From DASSKA01 sp963839365 (GTDB lineage Bacteria > Actinomycetota > Actinomycetes > Propionibacteriales > Nocardioidaceae): DNA of 64,000 nt. The notes beneath the pieces were generated by a model. The model did no database searches and was not told where the DNA came from. It saw nothing but the letters and a program-made list of their open reading frames with translations. The position numbers and the translations under genes are program-made. Positions 42,235 through 50,578 of the stretch are shown here, in pieces. The stretch spans positions 434,001 to 498,000 of the forward strand of contig CAWIUT010000003.1 in assembly GCA_963839365.1 (NCBI GenBank), read 5' to 3'. How positions within the stretch are numbered: the stretch's first letter is position 1; each line of letters begins with the position of its first letter.

Positions 42235-43289
42235 GCCGGGCCCCCGACCGTCTCGGCGTCGGGCGGGTCGGGGTCGGCGGGGCCGGGGTCAGCGGGCTCG
42301 GTGTCGGCCGGCTCGGTGTAGACGAACCTGGTCAGGTCCTCCACCGGCTCGGTCGGCGCTGCCTCCGCAGCCGTCACCGCCCGGTCGATCTCCGCCTGCA
42401 CCTCGGCGGTCATCGCCTCGCGGGCCGCGGCGTCCAGCTGGCCTTCGCGGGTCATCCGTCCGGACAGCAGCTCCACGGGGTCGCGCTCCCGCCACCGGGC
42501 GATCTCCGCCCTGTCCCGGTAGCGGTCGGGGTCGTACATGGAGTGCGCGCGGAACCGGTAGGTGCGCATCTCCAGGAAGCACGGCCCGCCGCCACCGCGG
42601 ATCCGGTCGAGGGCCTGCTGCGTGGACTCCTCGACGGCGAGCACGTCCATGCCGTCCACGGCCCAGGCCGCCATGCCGTACGACGCGGCGCGCAGCGCGA
42701 GATCGGTCTGGGCCTGAGCACGTTCCACGGCGGTGCCCATCGCGTACAGGTTGTTCTCGCACACGAACAGCAGCGGCAGGTGCCACAGCGCGGCGAGGTT
42801 CGCCGACTCGTGGAACTCCCCTTCGGCGAACGCTCCGTCGCCGAAGAAGCAGGCGGTCACCCGGGTCCGTCCGGCCATCCGGTCGGCCAGCGCCAGCCCC
42901 ACGGCCAGCGGCAGACCGCCGGCCACGATCGCGTTGCCGCCGTAGAACCGCCGCCTGGCGTCGAACAGGTGCATCGAGCCGCCCCGGCCCCGGGAGCAGC
43001 CGGTCGCCTTGCCGTACATCTCCGCCATCACGGCGTCCATCGGGACGCCGCGGGCCAGCGCGTGGCCATGCTCCCGGTAGGTGGCGACCACCGCTTCGTC
43101 GTCCTCCAGACGCCGGCACACCCCGATCGCCACCGCCTCCTCCCCGATGCCGACGTGCAGGAACCCGCGGATCTTGGCGGCGCTGTACAGCTCGACGCAG
43201 CGCTCCTCGAACAGCCGCATCGTGAGCATGTCCCGCAGCAGGCCCAGCCGATGCTTGACGGCCGGTGCGTCCACTGCCGTCCTGGTCAT
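42231..43289 (-). CDS. pdhA: Pyruvate-dehydrogenase-type E1 alpha subunit
   Basis: A 352-aa TPP-binding E1 alpha. STYREHGHA-type block (VVATYREHGHALARG), GCSRGRGGSMHLFD and the TPP motif GDGAFAEGEFHESANLAALW...ENNLYAMGT are all present. The C-terminal 50 residues are a Pro/Asp/Glu-rich repetitive tail (TEPADTEPADPGP) beyond the normal end. It starts with a 4-bp overlap with acsA and ends overlapping the beta subunit. It decarboxylates a 2-oxoacid, probably pyruvate, and passes the acyl group to the lipoyl arm of E2. Confidence 0.93.
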   Translation of the reverse strand: MTRTAVDAPAVKHRLGLLRDMLTMRLFEERCVELYSAAKIRGFLHVGIGEEAVAIGVCRRLEDDEAVVATYREHGHALARGVPMDAVMAEMYGKATGCSRGRGGSMHLFDARRRFYGGNAIVAGGLPLAVGLALADRMAGRTRVTACFFGDGAFAEGEFHESANLAALWHLPLLFVCENNLYAMGTAVERAQAQTDLALRAASYGMAAWAVDGMDVLAVEESTQQALDRIRGGGGPCFLEMRTYRFRAHSMYDPDRYRDRAEIARWRERDPVELLSGRMTREGQLDAAAREAMTAEVQAEIDRAVTAAEAAPTEPVEDLTRFVYTEPADTEPADPGPADPDPPDAETVGGPA

Positions 43290-44995
43290 CGGGCGCGCTC
43301 CAGCGTGGACAGGTCCCCCTCGGCGAGGCCGAGCTCGCGGGCCTTGAGCAGCCGGCGCATCACCTTGCCGCTGCGGGTGTGCGGAAGGTTCTGGTCGAAG
43401 TCGAGCTCCCGCGGTGCGACCGCCCCCAACCGGCGCCGGCCGAACGCCACCAGCTCCAGGCGGAGGTCCTCGCTGGGCTCGAACCCGGCGCGCAGCGTGA
43501 CAAACGCCTTGACCACCTCGCCGGCCACCGGGTCCGGCTTGCCGATCACGCCCGCCTCCGCCACCGCAGGGTGCTCCATCAGCGCGCTCTCGACCTCGAA
43601 CGGGCCGATCAGGTGACCGGCGGACTTGATCACGTCGTCGGCGCGCCCGACGAACCAGTAGTAGCCCTCCTCGTCCCGCTTGGCGAGGTCGCCGGAGAGG
43701 TACCAGCCGCCGGCGAAGCAGCTGCGGTAGCGCTCCGGCTCACCGCGATAGCCGCGGAACATCGACGGCCAGCCGGGCCGCAACGCCAGCTCGCCGGTGA
43801 TGTCGGGGTCGGTCACCTCGCGCACCGCGCCGTCGACCACGAGTGCCCGACCGTCGTCCCCCCGCACCAGCAACCCCACCTCGACCCCCGGGACGGGCCG
43901 GCCCATCGACCCAGGCTTGACGTACATGTCGCAGTGGTTGCTGATCATGATCGCGCCGGTCTCCGTCTGCCACCAGTTGTCCAGCACCGGGCGCGAGAAC
44001 GCCTGCTGCGCCCAGATCACGGCCTCGGCGTTCAGCGCCTCCCCCACGCTGGCGATGTGCCGGAGCGCGGACAGGTCGAACTCCTCGGTCAGCTTGCTGC
44101 CGACCCGCATCAGCATGCGCAGCGCGGTCGGCGCGGTGTACCAGACCGAGACCCGGTGACGTTCGAGGATCCGGTACCAGCGGCGAGCGTCGAACTCGCC
44201 GGCGTCGCACACCACGGTGGCCCCGTGCGTGAGCGGCGCGATGATGCCGTACGACGTACCGGTCACCCAGCCGGGGTCGGCGGTGCACCAGAACACGTCG
44301 CCGCGTCCGAGCCCGAGCGCGTAGGCGGCCGTTGCGTGATGCGCGACGACCGCCTCGTGCACGTGGACAGCGCCCTTCGGGCGTCCCGTCGTACCGCTGG
44401 TGAAGTGCAACAGGGCGGTGGTCTCCTCCTGAGTGACCGGGATCGCGTACGTCGGGTCGCAGCGCTCCAGCAGGGCCGCCAACGAGGAGGTTCCGGGAAC
44501 ATCGTCGGCGTCGATGACCAGCACGTGGGTGAGGTCCGGCAGCTCGTCGCGGATGCCGGCCACCCGGCGTTGGTAGAGCTCGGCGCTGGTGACCAGCACC
44601 CGCGCCCGGCCCAGGCGGAGCCGGTCCCGCACCGGCTCGGGGCCGAACGCCGCGAACAGCGGACAGAACACGCTGGTGTGCTTGAGGCTGCCGAGCGCCA
44701 CCACGAACGTCTCCAGGCCCCGGCCCAGCAGGGTGGCCACGGTCTCGCCGGTGCCGACGCCTAGCTGGTCGAGCAGGTTGGCGAACCGGTTGGTCAGCTC
44801 GCACAGCTGGCCGTACGTGTGCTCGGTGACCGTCTCGTCCGGGGCGATGCAGCGTAGCGCGACGACCTCACCGTCGCCATGCGCGACGTGTCGGTCCACC
44901 GCCTCGTAGGCGATGTTCAAGCCACCCCCGGGGAGGCCGTCCAGCAGCCCTCGAGCGTCCTGCCACACGACCGACGTGGCCGGCGCTGCGGTCAT
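43286..44995 (-). CDS. acsA: Acetate/acyl-CoA synthetase (AcsA-like)
   Basis: A 569-aa AMP-forming ligase of the ANL superfamily, similar to B. subtilis AcsA. The P-loop is LLHFTSGTTGRPKGA; other core motifs are WWQTETGAIMIS, YLSGDLAKRDEEGYYWFVGRADD and the C-terminal lysine in LPHTRSGKVMRRLL. It activates acetate or another short acid to the acyl-CoA. The gene is sandwiched by 4-bp overlaps with a small upstream gene and pdhA, so it is part of one coupled operon that can form acyl-CoA both from free acid and from the 2-oxoacid. Confidence 0.92.
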   Translation of the reverse strand: MTAAPATSVVWQDARGLLDGLPGGGLNIAYEAVDRHVAHGDGEVVALRCIAPDETVTEHTYGQLCELTNRFANLLDQLGVGTGETVATLLGRGLETFVVALGSLKHTSVFCPLFAAFGPEPVRDRLRLGRARVLVTSAELYQRRVAGIRDELPDLTHVLVIDADDVPGTSSLAALLERCDPTYAIPVTQEETTALLHFTSGTTGRPKGAVHVHEAVVAHHATAAYALGLGRGDVFWCTADPGWVTGTSYGIIAPLTHGATVVCDAGEFDARRWYRILERHRVSVWYTAPTALRMLMRVGSKLTEEFDLSALRHIASVGEALNAEAVIWAQQAFSRPVLDNWWQTETGAIMISNHCDMYVKPGSMGRPVPGVEVGLLVRGDDGRALVVDGAVREVTDPDITGELALRPGWPSMFRGYRGEPERYRSCFAGGWYLSGDLAKRDEEGYYWFVGRADDVIKSAGHLIGPFEVESALMEHPAVAEAGVIGKPDPVAGEVVKAFVTLRAGFEPSEDLRLELVAFGRRRLGAVAPRELDFDQNLPHTRSGKVMRRLLKARELGLAEGDLSTLERAR

Positions 44996-45201
44996 TGCCC
45001 CGTCCGGGGGGAGGCGTCGCGTCCGCCCCGCGGGGCCTCCTCCTGCCCCTTCTCCGCCGTCTTGCTGTGGTGGTCCGCCTCAGCGGTGACACTGCGGTTC
45101 AGCCCCGCCCAGAACCGGTTCCGGTTGGCGTTGCTGGTCCCGCGCCCGGCTGCCTCGGCCCGCCCCTCGCTCCGTGTCCGGGCGTCGTCCAAGTCGTCCA
45201 T
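44992..45201 (-). CDS. Small hydrophilic hypothetical protein
   Basis: A 69-aa highly charged protein, probably disordered, which I do not recognise. The central segment ANRNRFWAGLNRSVTAEADH is its only part with hydrophobic residues. ATG at 45201 has GAGGAG 6 bp upstream, and its stop overlaps the acsA start (ATGA), so it is the first gene of the acsA-PDH-ACP operon. A DosR-like box lies about 60 bp upstream. It might regulate or scaffold the complex, but nothing in the sequence shows this. Confidence 0.7.
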   Translation of the reverse strand: MDDLDDARTRSEGRAEAAGRGTSNANRNRFWAGLNRSVTAEADHHSKTAEKGQEEAPRGGRDASPRTGQ

Positions 45202-45258
45202 GCTCGCTCCTCGGTGGCCTTCTGCGGCCACCCTCCCCCGGAAGTACTAGCGGGTACA

Positions 45259-45272
45259 GGGCCGTTCGACCC
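45259..45272. promoter_or_regulatory. DosR/DevR-like box 3 (one mismatch)
   Basis: On the minus strand GGGTCGAACGGCCC fits GGGAC-N4-GNCCC except T for A at position 4. It lies 58 bp upstream of the first gene of the acsA-PDH-ACP operon. The rest of 45202-45700 contains no gene I can support. Confidence 0.4.
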
Positions 45273-45700
45273 GGTTCGCGAGGAGGAACGCCCTTGCCCG
45301 CGTCTTGCCGTTCGTGCTGCGCGCCGCCCGGCAACGACTCTCGTCGCGGCAGCTGGGGCCAAGCGCTCGGGAGCAGAGGCCGGCTCACCGGTGGGATGGC
45401 TAATGCCGTCTTGGCGACGGCGGGTCATGTGGTCCTCGGACCACCTTCACTTCACCATCTCCGGCGAGCCGGCGACTTGGTGGGAGACCCGGGACGGGGT
45501 CCGCCCACCGACAGGCTCCCTCCGCCGCGACAGTCTCTGGTACGTCGCATGGTCCCCACCCCGAGGGCCGTAGGTCCCGAGCTGGATTGCACCCCTACCT
45601 GCTGGGTATGGGTCGGACAGCTGCGGCCGGCACGGCCGCCGCGAAGACCACACCCGACATTCGGCGGAAAGCCGGCTCGTCAAGGCGCCAGTGAGGAGAA

Positions 45701-46903
45701 GTGCCCGTGCCAGAGCCCGACCAGATCGTCCGTGAGCTGCAGCAGCTGATCGAGAAGGACCGTGACCTCGGCGACCTGCTCGAGAAGTCCCTCGAGCAGG
45801 CTCAGCAGCGTGCCGACGCGGAGCTGAACCGTGATCTGTACGAGGCGCTCGACTGGCCCCGGACCATGGAGGAGTACTACGGCTACCTCAAGGGCTTCAT
45901 CCGTTGGATCCCCAAGCAGTCCAACGCGAAGGCGTGGAGGTCCTCCTCCCCGGAGCAGCGGTACGCCAAGGAGGTCAGCGACCGGATGTCGCACTTCTAC
46001 TTCCTGGTCGACCAAGAGGTCGGTACGGGCGAGAAGGGCGTCCCTCAGAACTCCGACAAGTTCCGCGAGTGGATGACCGAGTTCGCCCGCCAGTGGGGCA
46101 GCTTCCTGGACTCGCCGGAGTCGTTCGACCAGGACATCTTGAGCTCCTTCCTCGAGGACGCGCCGGAGTACCACGTCGAGGAGTCCCTGGTCGACGGCCG
46201 CCCCAACAGCCCCAGTGGCTGGGTGACGTTCAACCAGTTCTTCGCCCGGGAGCTCAACCACGGCCTGCGGCCGATCACCGAGCCCAGCAACAACCTGGTG
46301 CCGACCTCCCCTGCGGACTGTCAGTACATCCGCTGGTACGGCATCGACAGCGAGTCGGACATCCCCGCGGTGACCCTCAAGGAGAACCACCGCTACGGCA
46401 ACATCAAGCAGCTCATGGAGGGCAGCGAGTACGCCGACGCCTTCGCGAACGGGACGTTCGTCCACTACATGCTGCCGCCGTCGGCCTACCACCGCTACCA
46501 CGTACCAGTGGCCGGTGAGGTCAAGGAGTCCTTCGTGACACAGGGCAAGGTGTTCATGCAGGTCGACCTCGGAGGCCACCAGCTCCAGTCCAAGGACAGC
46601 GCCGAGAGCGGCTACGAGTTCTCCCAGACCCGCGGAGTGATCACCCTCGACACCAGCACCACCGGGAACGGCGATCTCGGCGTCGTCGCGGTCATCCCGG
46701 TGGGCATGGCCCACGTCGCCTCGGTGAACATGACCGCCGTTCCGGGCAAGCAGGTGGCCAAGGGCGAGGAGTTCGGCTACTTCCTGTTCGGCGGCTCCGA
46801 CATCATCGTGCTGTTCCAGGAAGGCGTCCAGCCCGACATCGACACCACCGAAGGATTCCGGCTCGTCGGCACCCCCATCGCGCGTTGCCAGCCGATCTCG
46901 TGA
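45701..46903 (+). CDS. PSDC-domain phosphatidylserine decarboxylase homologue (PsiD-like)
   Basis: A 400-aa member of the phosphatidylserine decarboxylase family. Residues about 60-165 (HFYFLVDQEVG, FREWMTEFARQWGSFLDSPESF) resemble the PSDC N-terminal domain found with tryptophan-decarboxylating PsiD-like enzymes. The rest is the decarboxylase fold (TFNQFFARELNHGLRPI, HVPVAGEV, FGYFLFGGSDIIVLF). The GGSD would be the self-cleavage site (GGSS/LGST in relatives), forming a pyruvoyl group. GTG at 45701 follows GAGGAGA. The codon use is visibly less GC-biased than its neighbours, so transfer is possible. The substrate could be an amino acid rather than phosphatidylserine. Confidence 0.82.
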   Translation: MPVPEPDQIVRELQQLIEKDRDLGDLLEKSLEQAQQRADAELNRDLYEALDWPRTMEEYYGYLKGFIRWIPKQSNAKAWRSSSPEQRYAKEVSDRMSHFYFLVDQEVGTGEKGVPQNSDKFREWMTEFARQWGSFLDSPESFDQDILSSFLEDAPEYHVEESLVDGRPNSPSGWVTFNQFFARELNHGLRPITEPSNNLVPTSPADCQYIRWYGIDSESDIPAVTLKENHRYGNIKQLMEGSEYADAFANGTFVHYMLPPSAYHRYHVPVAGEVKESFVTQGKVFMQVDLGGHQLQSKDSAESGYEFSQTRGVITLDTSTTGNGDLGVVAVIPVGMAHVASVNMTAVPGKQVAKGEEFGYFLFGGSDIIVLFQEGVQPDIDTTEGFRLVGTPIARCQPIS

Positions 46904-46938
46904 TCTGAGCTCTCGCAGCCAGGCGAAACCTCGCGTTT

Positions 46939-47016
46939 GCCCCGGACGAGCCCCTCTGGAGCCCCTCTGGAGCCCCTCTGGAGCCCCTCTGGAGCCACTG
47001 TGCTCTCGTCCGGGGC
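46939..47016. terminator. Long-loop hairpin with 4 x 11-bp repeat in the loop
   Basis: Perfect 12-bp arms GCCCCGGACGAG (46939-46950) and CTCGTCCGGGGC (47005-47016) flank a 54-nt loop. The loop contains four exact copies of CCCCTCTGGAG (46951-46994). It starts 36 bp after the decarboxylase stop, so it may terminate that transcript, although there is no T-run. It abuts the next DosR-like box. Confidence 0.5.
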
Positions 47017-47026
47017 CCTTCGTCCC
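47013..47026. promoter_or_regulatory. DosR/DevR-like box 4
   Basis: On the minus strand GGGACGAAGGGCCC fits GGGAC-N4-GNCCC fully. It lies 90 bp before the SHOCT-protein ATG but overlaps the right arm of the 46939-47016 hairpin by 4 bp, which may explain part of the match. Confidence 0.4.
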
Positions 47027-47115
47027 TAGGCGCCCCGCCTCCTTCGACGGACCATCGAGGTGGGATCGCTGCGGCGACGAGTCCCGCTGGTCGCGGGAGA
47101 TTGTGAGGATGGGCA

Positions 47116-47520
47116 ATGGTTTCCGCTGCTGCTCAGTTCGGGACCGGCCAGGTGCTCTGGTCCATGATTTGGTTCTTCTTGTTCTTCATCTGGGTCTGGC
47201 TGCTGATCGTCGTGTTCTCCGACATCTTCCGCAGCCGGGACCTGTCCGGCTGGGGCAAGGCCCTGTGGACGATCTTCGTCATCGTGCTCCCCTACCTGGG
47301 CGTGTTCGGCTACCTGGTGGCCCGGGGCCACAAGATGCACGAGCATGCCGAGGAGGCCGCCCAGGAGCAGGACGAGGCCATGCGCAAGTACGTCCGCAGT
47401 GTCACCTCGAGCAACGGGCACGGCACCGCGGACGAGCTGACGCGGCTGGCGGACCTGCGCGACAAGGGCGCGATCAGCGAGGCCGAGTACCAGCAGGGCA
47501 AGACCAAGGTGCTCGGCTGA
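47116..47520 (+). CDS. Membrane protein with C-terminal SHOCT domain
   Basis: A 134-aa protein with two membrane helices (about residues 15-37 and 52-70) in the PLDc_N arrangement, a charged coiled segment, and a C-terminal SHOCT motif (ELTRLADLRDKGAISEAEYQQGKTKVL, about 105-133). This pairing is common in actinobacteria and the function is unknown; SHOCT segments are thought to mediate oligomerisation. No clear Shine-Dalgarno precedes the ATG (GTGAGGATGGGCA). A small lipoprotein gene follows after 14 bp. Confidence 0.85.
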   Translation: MVSAAAQFGTGQVLWSMIWFFLFFIWVWLLIVVFSDIFRSRDLSGWGKALWTIFVIVLPYLGVFGYLVARGHKMHEHAEEAAQEQDEAMRKYVRSVTSSNGHGTADELTRLADLRDKGAISEAEYQQGKTKVLG

Positions 47521-47534
47521 GCGGCCACTCGGCA

Positions 47535-47948
47535 GTGTCCGGCTCGAGATTGCGTGGCGCCGCCACCTCGGTGGCGGCGCTCGCGCTGCTGGGCGGCGGG
47601 TTGACTGCCTGCGGAGGCGGCACACCCGCCGTCTGCTCGGACCTGAGCGACGTGCAGTCGACGCTGCGCCAGCTGCAGAACGTCCAGCCAGGGGCCAACA
47701 CGCTCAGCGAGCTGAAGAAGTGGGCCAGCACGTTGAACAAGCAGCTGCACCAGCTGGCCGCGGACGCCTCGAACCAGTACTCCTCGCAGATCCAGGCGGT
47801 GCAGCAGAGCCTACAGGCCCTGCAGACCGACGTACGGGCAGCCTCTTCCCACCCCACGGCCGCATCGATCGGTCAGCTGCAGCCGGACCTCGCCGATGTG
47901 AGGTCCTCGATGCACAAGCTCTCCAGCGCGGTGTCCACCACCTGCTGA
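47535..47948 (+). CDS. Small helical lipoprotein
   Basis: A 137-aa lipoprotein. The signal ATSVAALALLGGGLTAC has its lipobox cysteine at about residue 26. The mature part is almost entirely helical with heptad-like Leu/Gln spacing (VQSTLRQLQNVQ, QIQAVQQSLQALQTDVRAA), and two cysteines (CSDLSD and the last residue) could form a disulfide. I do not recognise a family. GTG at 47535 gives the correct signal peptide; the ribosome site is weak. Probably co-transcribed with the SHOCT gene. Confidence 0.78.
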   Translation: MSGSRLRGAATSVAALALLGGGLTACGGGTPAVCSDLSDVQSTLRQLQNVQPGANTLSELKKWASTLNKQLHQLAADASNQYSSQIQAVQQSLQALQTDVRAASSHPTAASIGQLQPDLADVRSSMHKLSSAVSTTC

Positions 47949-47955
47949 GCATGGC

Positions 47956-49161
47956 TCACTCGAGCACGCGGAGCCGCGTGGTGCCCGGGATGGTGGCCAG
48001 GTCCTGGAGCGCGTCGTCGCTGACCGTGGAGTCGGTGTCGGTGACGACGTAGCCGGTGTGCCCGCGGGTGCCCAGGTGCTGTGCTCCGATGTTCACGTCG
48101 TGCGTGGCGAGGATCTTGTTCACCTCGGCCAGCACCCCGGGCGTGTTCTGGTGGATGTGCGCGATCCGCTGGGCATGCTCGGATCGGCCTGGCGCCAGCG
48201 TCGGCAGGTTCACCGACAGCGAGGTGGTGCCGGCCTGCACGTAGTCGCGCAGCTTGGTGCCCACGAACCGACCGATGTCCTCCTGAGCCTCTTCGGTGGA
48301 ACCGCCGATGTGCGGGGTGAGGATGACGTTCGGCAGCCCCCGCAGCGGCGACTCGAACGGCTCGCCGCGCTTCTTCGGCTCGTTGGGAAAGACGTCGACC
48401 GCGGCGCCGGCCACGTGCCCGGACTCGATGGCCTCGCGAAGTGCGTCGTACTGCACGACGAAGCCCCGGGACAGGTTCAAGAACAGCGACCGCGGACGCA
48501 TCCGCGCGAACTGCTCAGCACCGAAGATGCCGGCGTTCCCGGGCCGGCCGTCGACGTGGAGCGTCACCGTGTCCACCGAGTCGAGCAGCTCGCCCAGCGA
48601 CGAGCAGCGCCGGGCGTTGCCGAGCGCGAGCTTGTCGTCGGTGTCGTAGAAGTAGACCTGCATGCCGAGCATCTCGGCCACGACGGACAGCTGGGAGCCG
48701 ATGTTGCCGTAGCCGACGATGCCCAGCGTGCGGCCGCGCACCTCGTGGCTCCCGCTGGCCGACTTGTCCCAGATGCCGGAGTGCAGAGACGAGTTCCGGT
48801 CGGTCAGGTGCCGGGCCATGGCGATGATGTTCGCGATGGCCAGCTCGACGACCGACCGGGTGTTGCTGAACGGCGCGTTGAACGCGGCGATCCCGTGCTC
48901 GGTCGCGGCCGGCAGGTCGATCTGGTTGGTCCCGATGCAGAACGCACCGATGGCCAGCAGGTCCGGACGCGCCTCGAGCACCGTGGCGGTGACCTCGGTC
49001 TTGGACCTGATCCCCAGCAGGTCCACCCCGTCCAGCGCGGAGATGAGATCGCGCTCAGCGAGCGCGTGGTCGGCGGTCTCGACCTCGACACCAGCCTCGC
49101 GGATGATCTTCGAGGCCATCGGGTGCAGGTTCTCCAGGAATAGGGCTCTCACGACACCCAT
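47956..49161 (-). CDS. serA: D-3-phosphoglycerate dehydrogenase
   Basis: A 401-aa SerA, the first enzyme of serine synthesis, in the short E. coli-like form. The NAD-binding motif GIVGYGNIGSQLSV, catalytic blocks NLSRGFVV and LTPHIGGSTEEAQ, and a C-terminal ACT domain (AHIHQNTPGVLAEVNKILA, about 325-401) for serine feedback are visible. ATG at 49161 is the usual start; GTG at 49152 is possible. Most actinobacteria have the longer SerA with an intervening domain, so this short type may be a second copy. Convergent with the lipoprotein gene, 7 bp apart. Confidence 0.92.
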   Translation of the reverse strand: MGVVRALFLENLHPMASKIIREAGVEVETADHALAERDLISALDGVDLLGIRSKTEVTATVLEARPDLLAIGAFCIGTNQIDLPAATEHGIAAFNAPFSNTRSVVELAIANIIAMARHLTDRNSSLHSGIWDKSASGSHEVRGRTLGIVGYGNIGSQLSVVAEMLGMQVYFYDTDDKLALGNARRCSSLGELLDSVDTVTLHVDGRPGNAGIFGAEQFARMRPRSLFLNLSRGFVVQYDALREAIESGHVAGAAVDVFPNEPKKRGEPFESPLRGLPNVILTPHIGGSTEEAQEDIGRFVGTKLRDYVQAGTTSLSVNLPTLAPGRSEHAQRIAHIHQNTPGVLAEVNKILATHDVNIGAQHLGTRGHTGYVVTDTDSTVSDDALQDLATIPGTTRLRVLE

Positions 49162-49238
49162 CTTCGCAAGCGTCCCCAACCCGGGCCGGACCAGCCCGCG
49201 GACTGGACAGCTCGGCGCGGCGGTGGGCCGGCTCGCGG

Positions 49239-50384
49239 TCAGCTGCCACCACCGTCCGTCAGCCAGCGGCGGACCTCCTCGTTGTGCTGGCCGAGCTCCG
49301 GTGGCGGCTCGGGGTCCCGCACCTTGCTGCGTGAGTAGCGCACCGCATGCCTGAGCTGGGCCGGATGGCCCTCGCCCACTTCGTGGGTGGGGTCCAGGCC
49401 GAGCTCGCCGGCGAGGCGCAACGCACTCTCGATGTCGCCGACGACGCCGGCCGGGACGCCGACCTCGTTCAGGACAGCCTGCCAGTCGGCCGCGGGCCGG
49501 CAGGCGAGCAGCCTCTCCAGCGCGGGCACGAGCTCCCCGCGGTGCTCGACCCGGGCGGAGTTCGTCGCGAAGCGGGTGTCGTCGGCCAGCTCCGGCTGCC
49601 CGATGGAGGTCGCCAGCCGCCGGAACTGCCCGTCGTTGCCGCAGGCGACCGCCAGCAACCCGTCCGCGCAGCGCAGGGTCTCGTAGGGCGCGATCGAGGG
49701 GTGCTGGTTGCCCATCCGGCCGGGCGGGAGACCGGTGGTCAGGTACGCCGACGCCTGGTTGGCCAGTGAGCCCAGCAGGCTCGACATCAGGCTGACCTCG
49801 ACCCACTCCCCCAGCCCGGTCCGCTCCCGCGCTGCCAGGGCAGCCAGGATGCCGATGACGGCGTCCTTGCCCGTGAGCACGTCCACCACAGCCACACCGA
49901 CCTTGGTCGGCTCTCCGTCAGGATGGCCGGTGATGCTCATCAGCCCGCCGACGGCCTGCACCACGAAGTCGTAACCGGCGAGGCCGGACCCGGCCCCGCT
50001 GCCGAAGCCGGTGATCGAGCAGTAGACCAGGCCCGGGTTCAGCCGGGCGGCACTGTCCGGGTCGAGCCCGTACCGGGCCAGGGAACCGGTCCGGAAGTTC
50101 TCCACCAGGACGTCCGCGCGGCGAACCAGCTCGTGTGCCAGCTTCAGGTCCTCGGGGTCGGCCAGGTTCAGCTCGACGCTGCGCCGGGACCGGTTCGCCG
50201 CCTCGAAGTACGAGCTCGAGCTCTTCGTCCACGGGGGTCCCCAGGCGCGGGTGTCGTCGCCGACCTCGGGCCGCTCCACCTTGACCACGGTGGCTCCGAG
50301 GTCCGCCAGGGCGCCGGTGGCAAGCGGTCCGGCCAGGACGCGGCTGAAGTCGGCGACCAGCATGCCCTCCAGTGGTGCGGTCAT
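49239..50384 (-). CDS. Family III CoA transferase (CaiB/BaiF)
   Basis: A 381-aa class III CoA-transferase. Family blocks: LVADFSRVLAGPLATGALADLGA at the N-terminus, NRSRRSVELNL, VENFRTGSLARYGLD and the catalytic aspartate in VVDVLTGKDAVIGI (about residue 168). These enzymes move CoA between acyl-CoA and a free acid without a ping-pong glutamate. Substrate unknown. ATG at 50384 follows GGAGGA. An odd-centre palindrome GGACGA-A-TCGTCC at 50404-50416 is 19 bp upstream and may be an operator. Confidence 0.92.
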   Translation of the reverse strand: MTAPLEGMLVADFSRVLAGPLATGALADLGATVVKVERPEVGDDTRAWGPPWTKSSSSYFEAANRSRRSVELNLADPEDLKLAHELVRRADVLVENFRTGSLARYGLDPDSAARLNPGLVYCSITGFGSGAGSGLAGYDFVVQAVGGLMSITGHPDGEPTKVGVAVVDVLTGKDAVIGILAALAARERTGLGEWVEVSLMSSLLGSLANQASAYLTTGLPPGRMGNQHPSIAPYETLRCADGLLAVACGNDGQFRRLATSIGQPELADDTRFATNSARVEHRGELVPALERLLACRPAADWQAVLNEVGVPAGVVGDIESALRLAGELGLDPTHEVGEGHPAQLRHAVRYSRSKVRDPEPPPELGQHNEEVRRWLTDGGGS

Positions 50385-50403
50385 TCCTCCTGCTCACGGC
50401 CGT

Positions 50404-50416
50404 GGACGAATCGTCC
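50404..50416. promoter_or_regulatory. Palindrome upstream of CoA-transferase gene
   Basis: GGACGAATCGTCC, two perfect 6-bp arms around one base, in the 194-bp divergent gap. The spacing does not match the DosR-like boxes. Confidence 0.35.
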
Positions 50417-50578
50417 CCATCGTGGCACGTGGTTGCGTGAGCTCGCGCACAGGCTGCTCGAGGCCGCGCACCAGAGCCCACCGTCCCGGCCCGTCGCCGA
50501 GCCGGGCATCGTTTTACCTTCAACCAGCTGGGTACTGGCGCGCAGAACCGAACCGCAGCATCAGGTAGGAGGTCCAGC

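Noticed and set aside
45240..45700. Short open frames in the gap before the decarboxylase
   Set aside because: None has a ribosome site, conserved pattern or plausible composition; left as non-coding.
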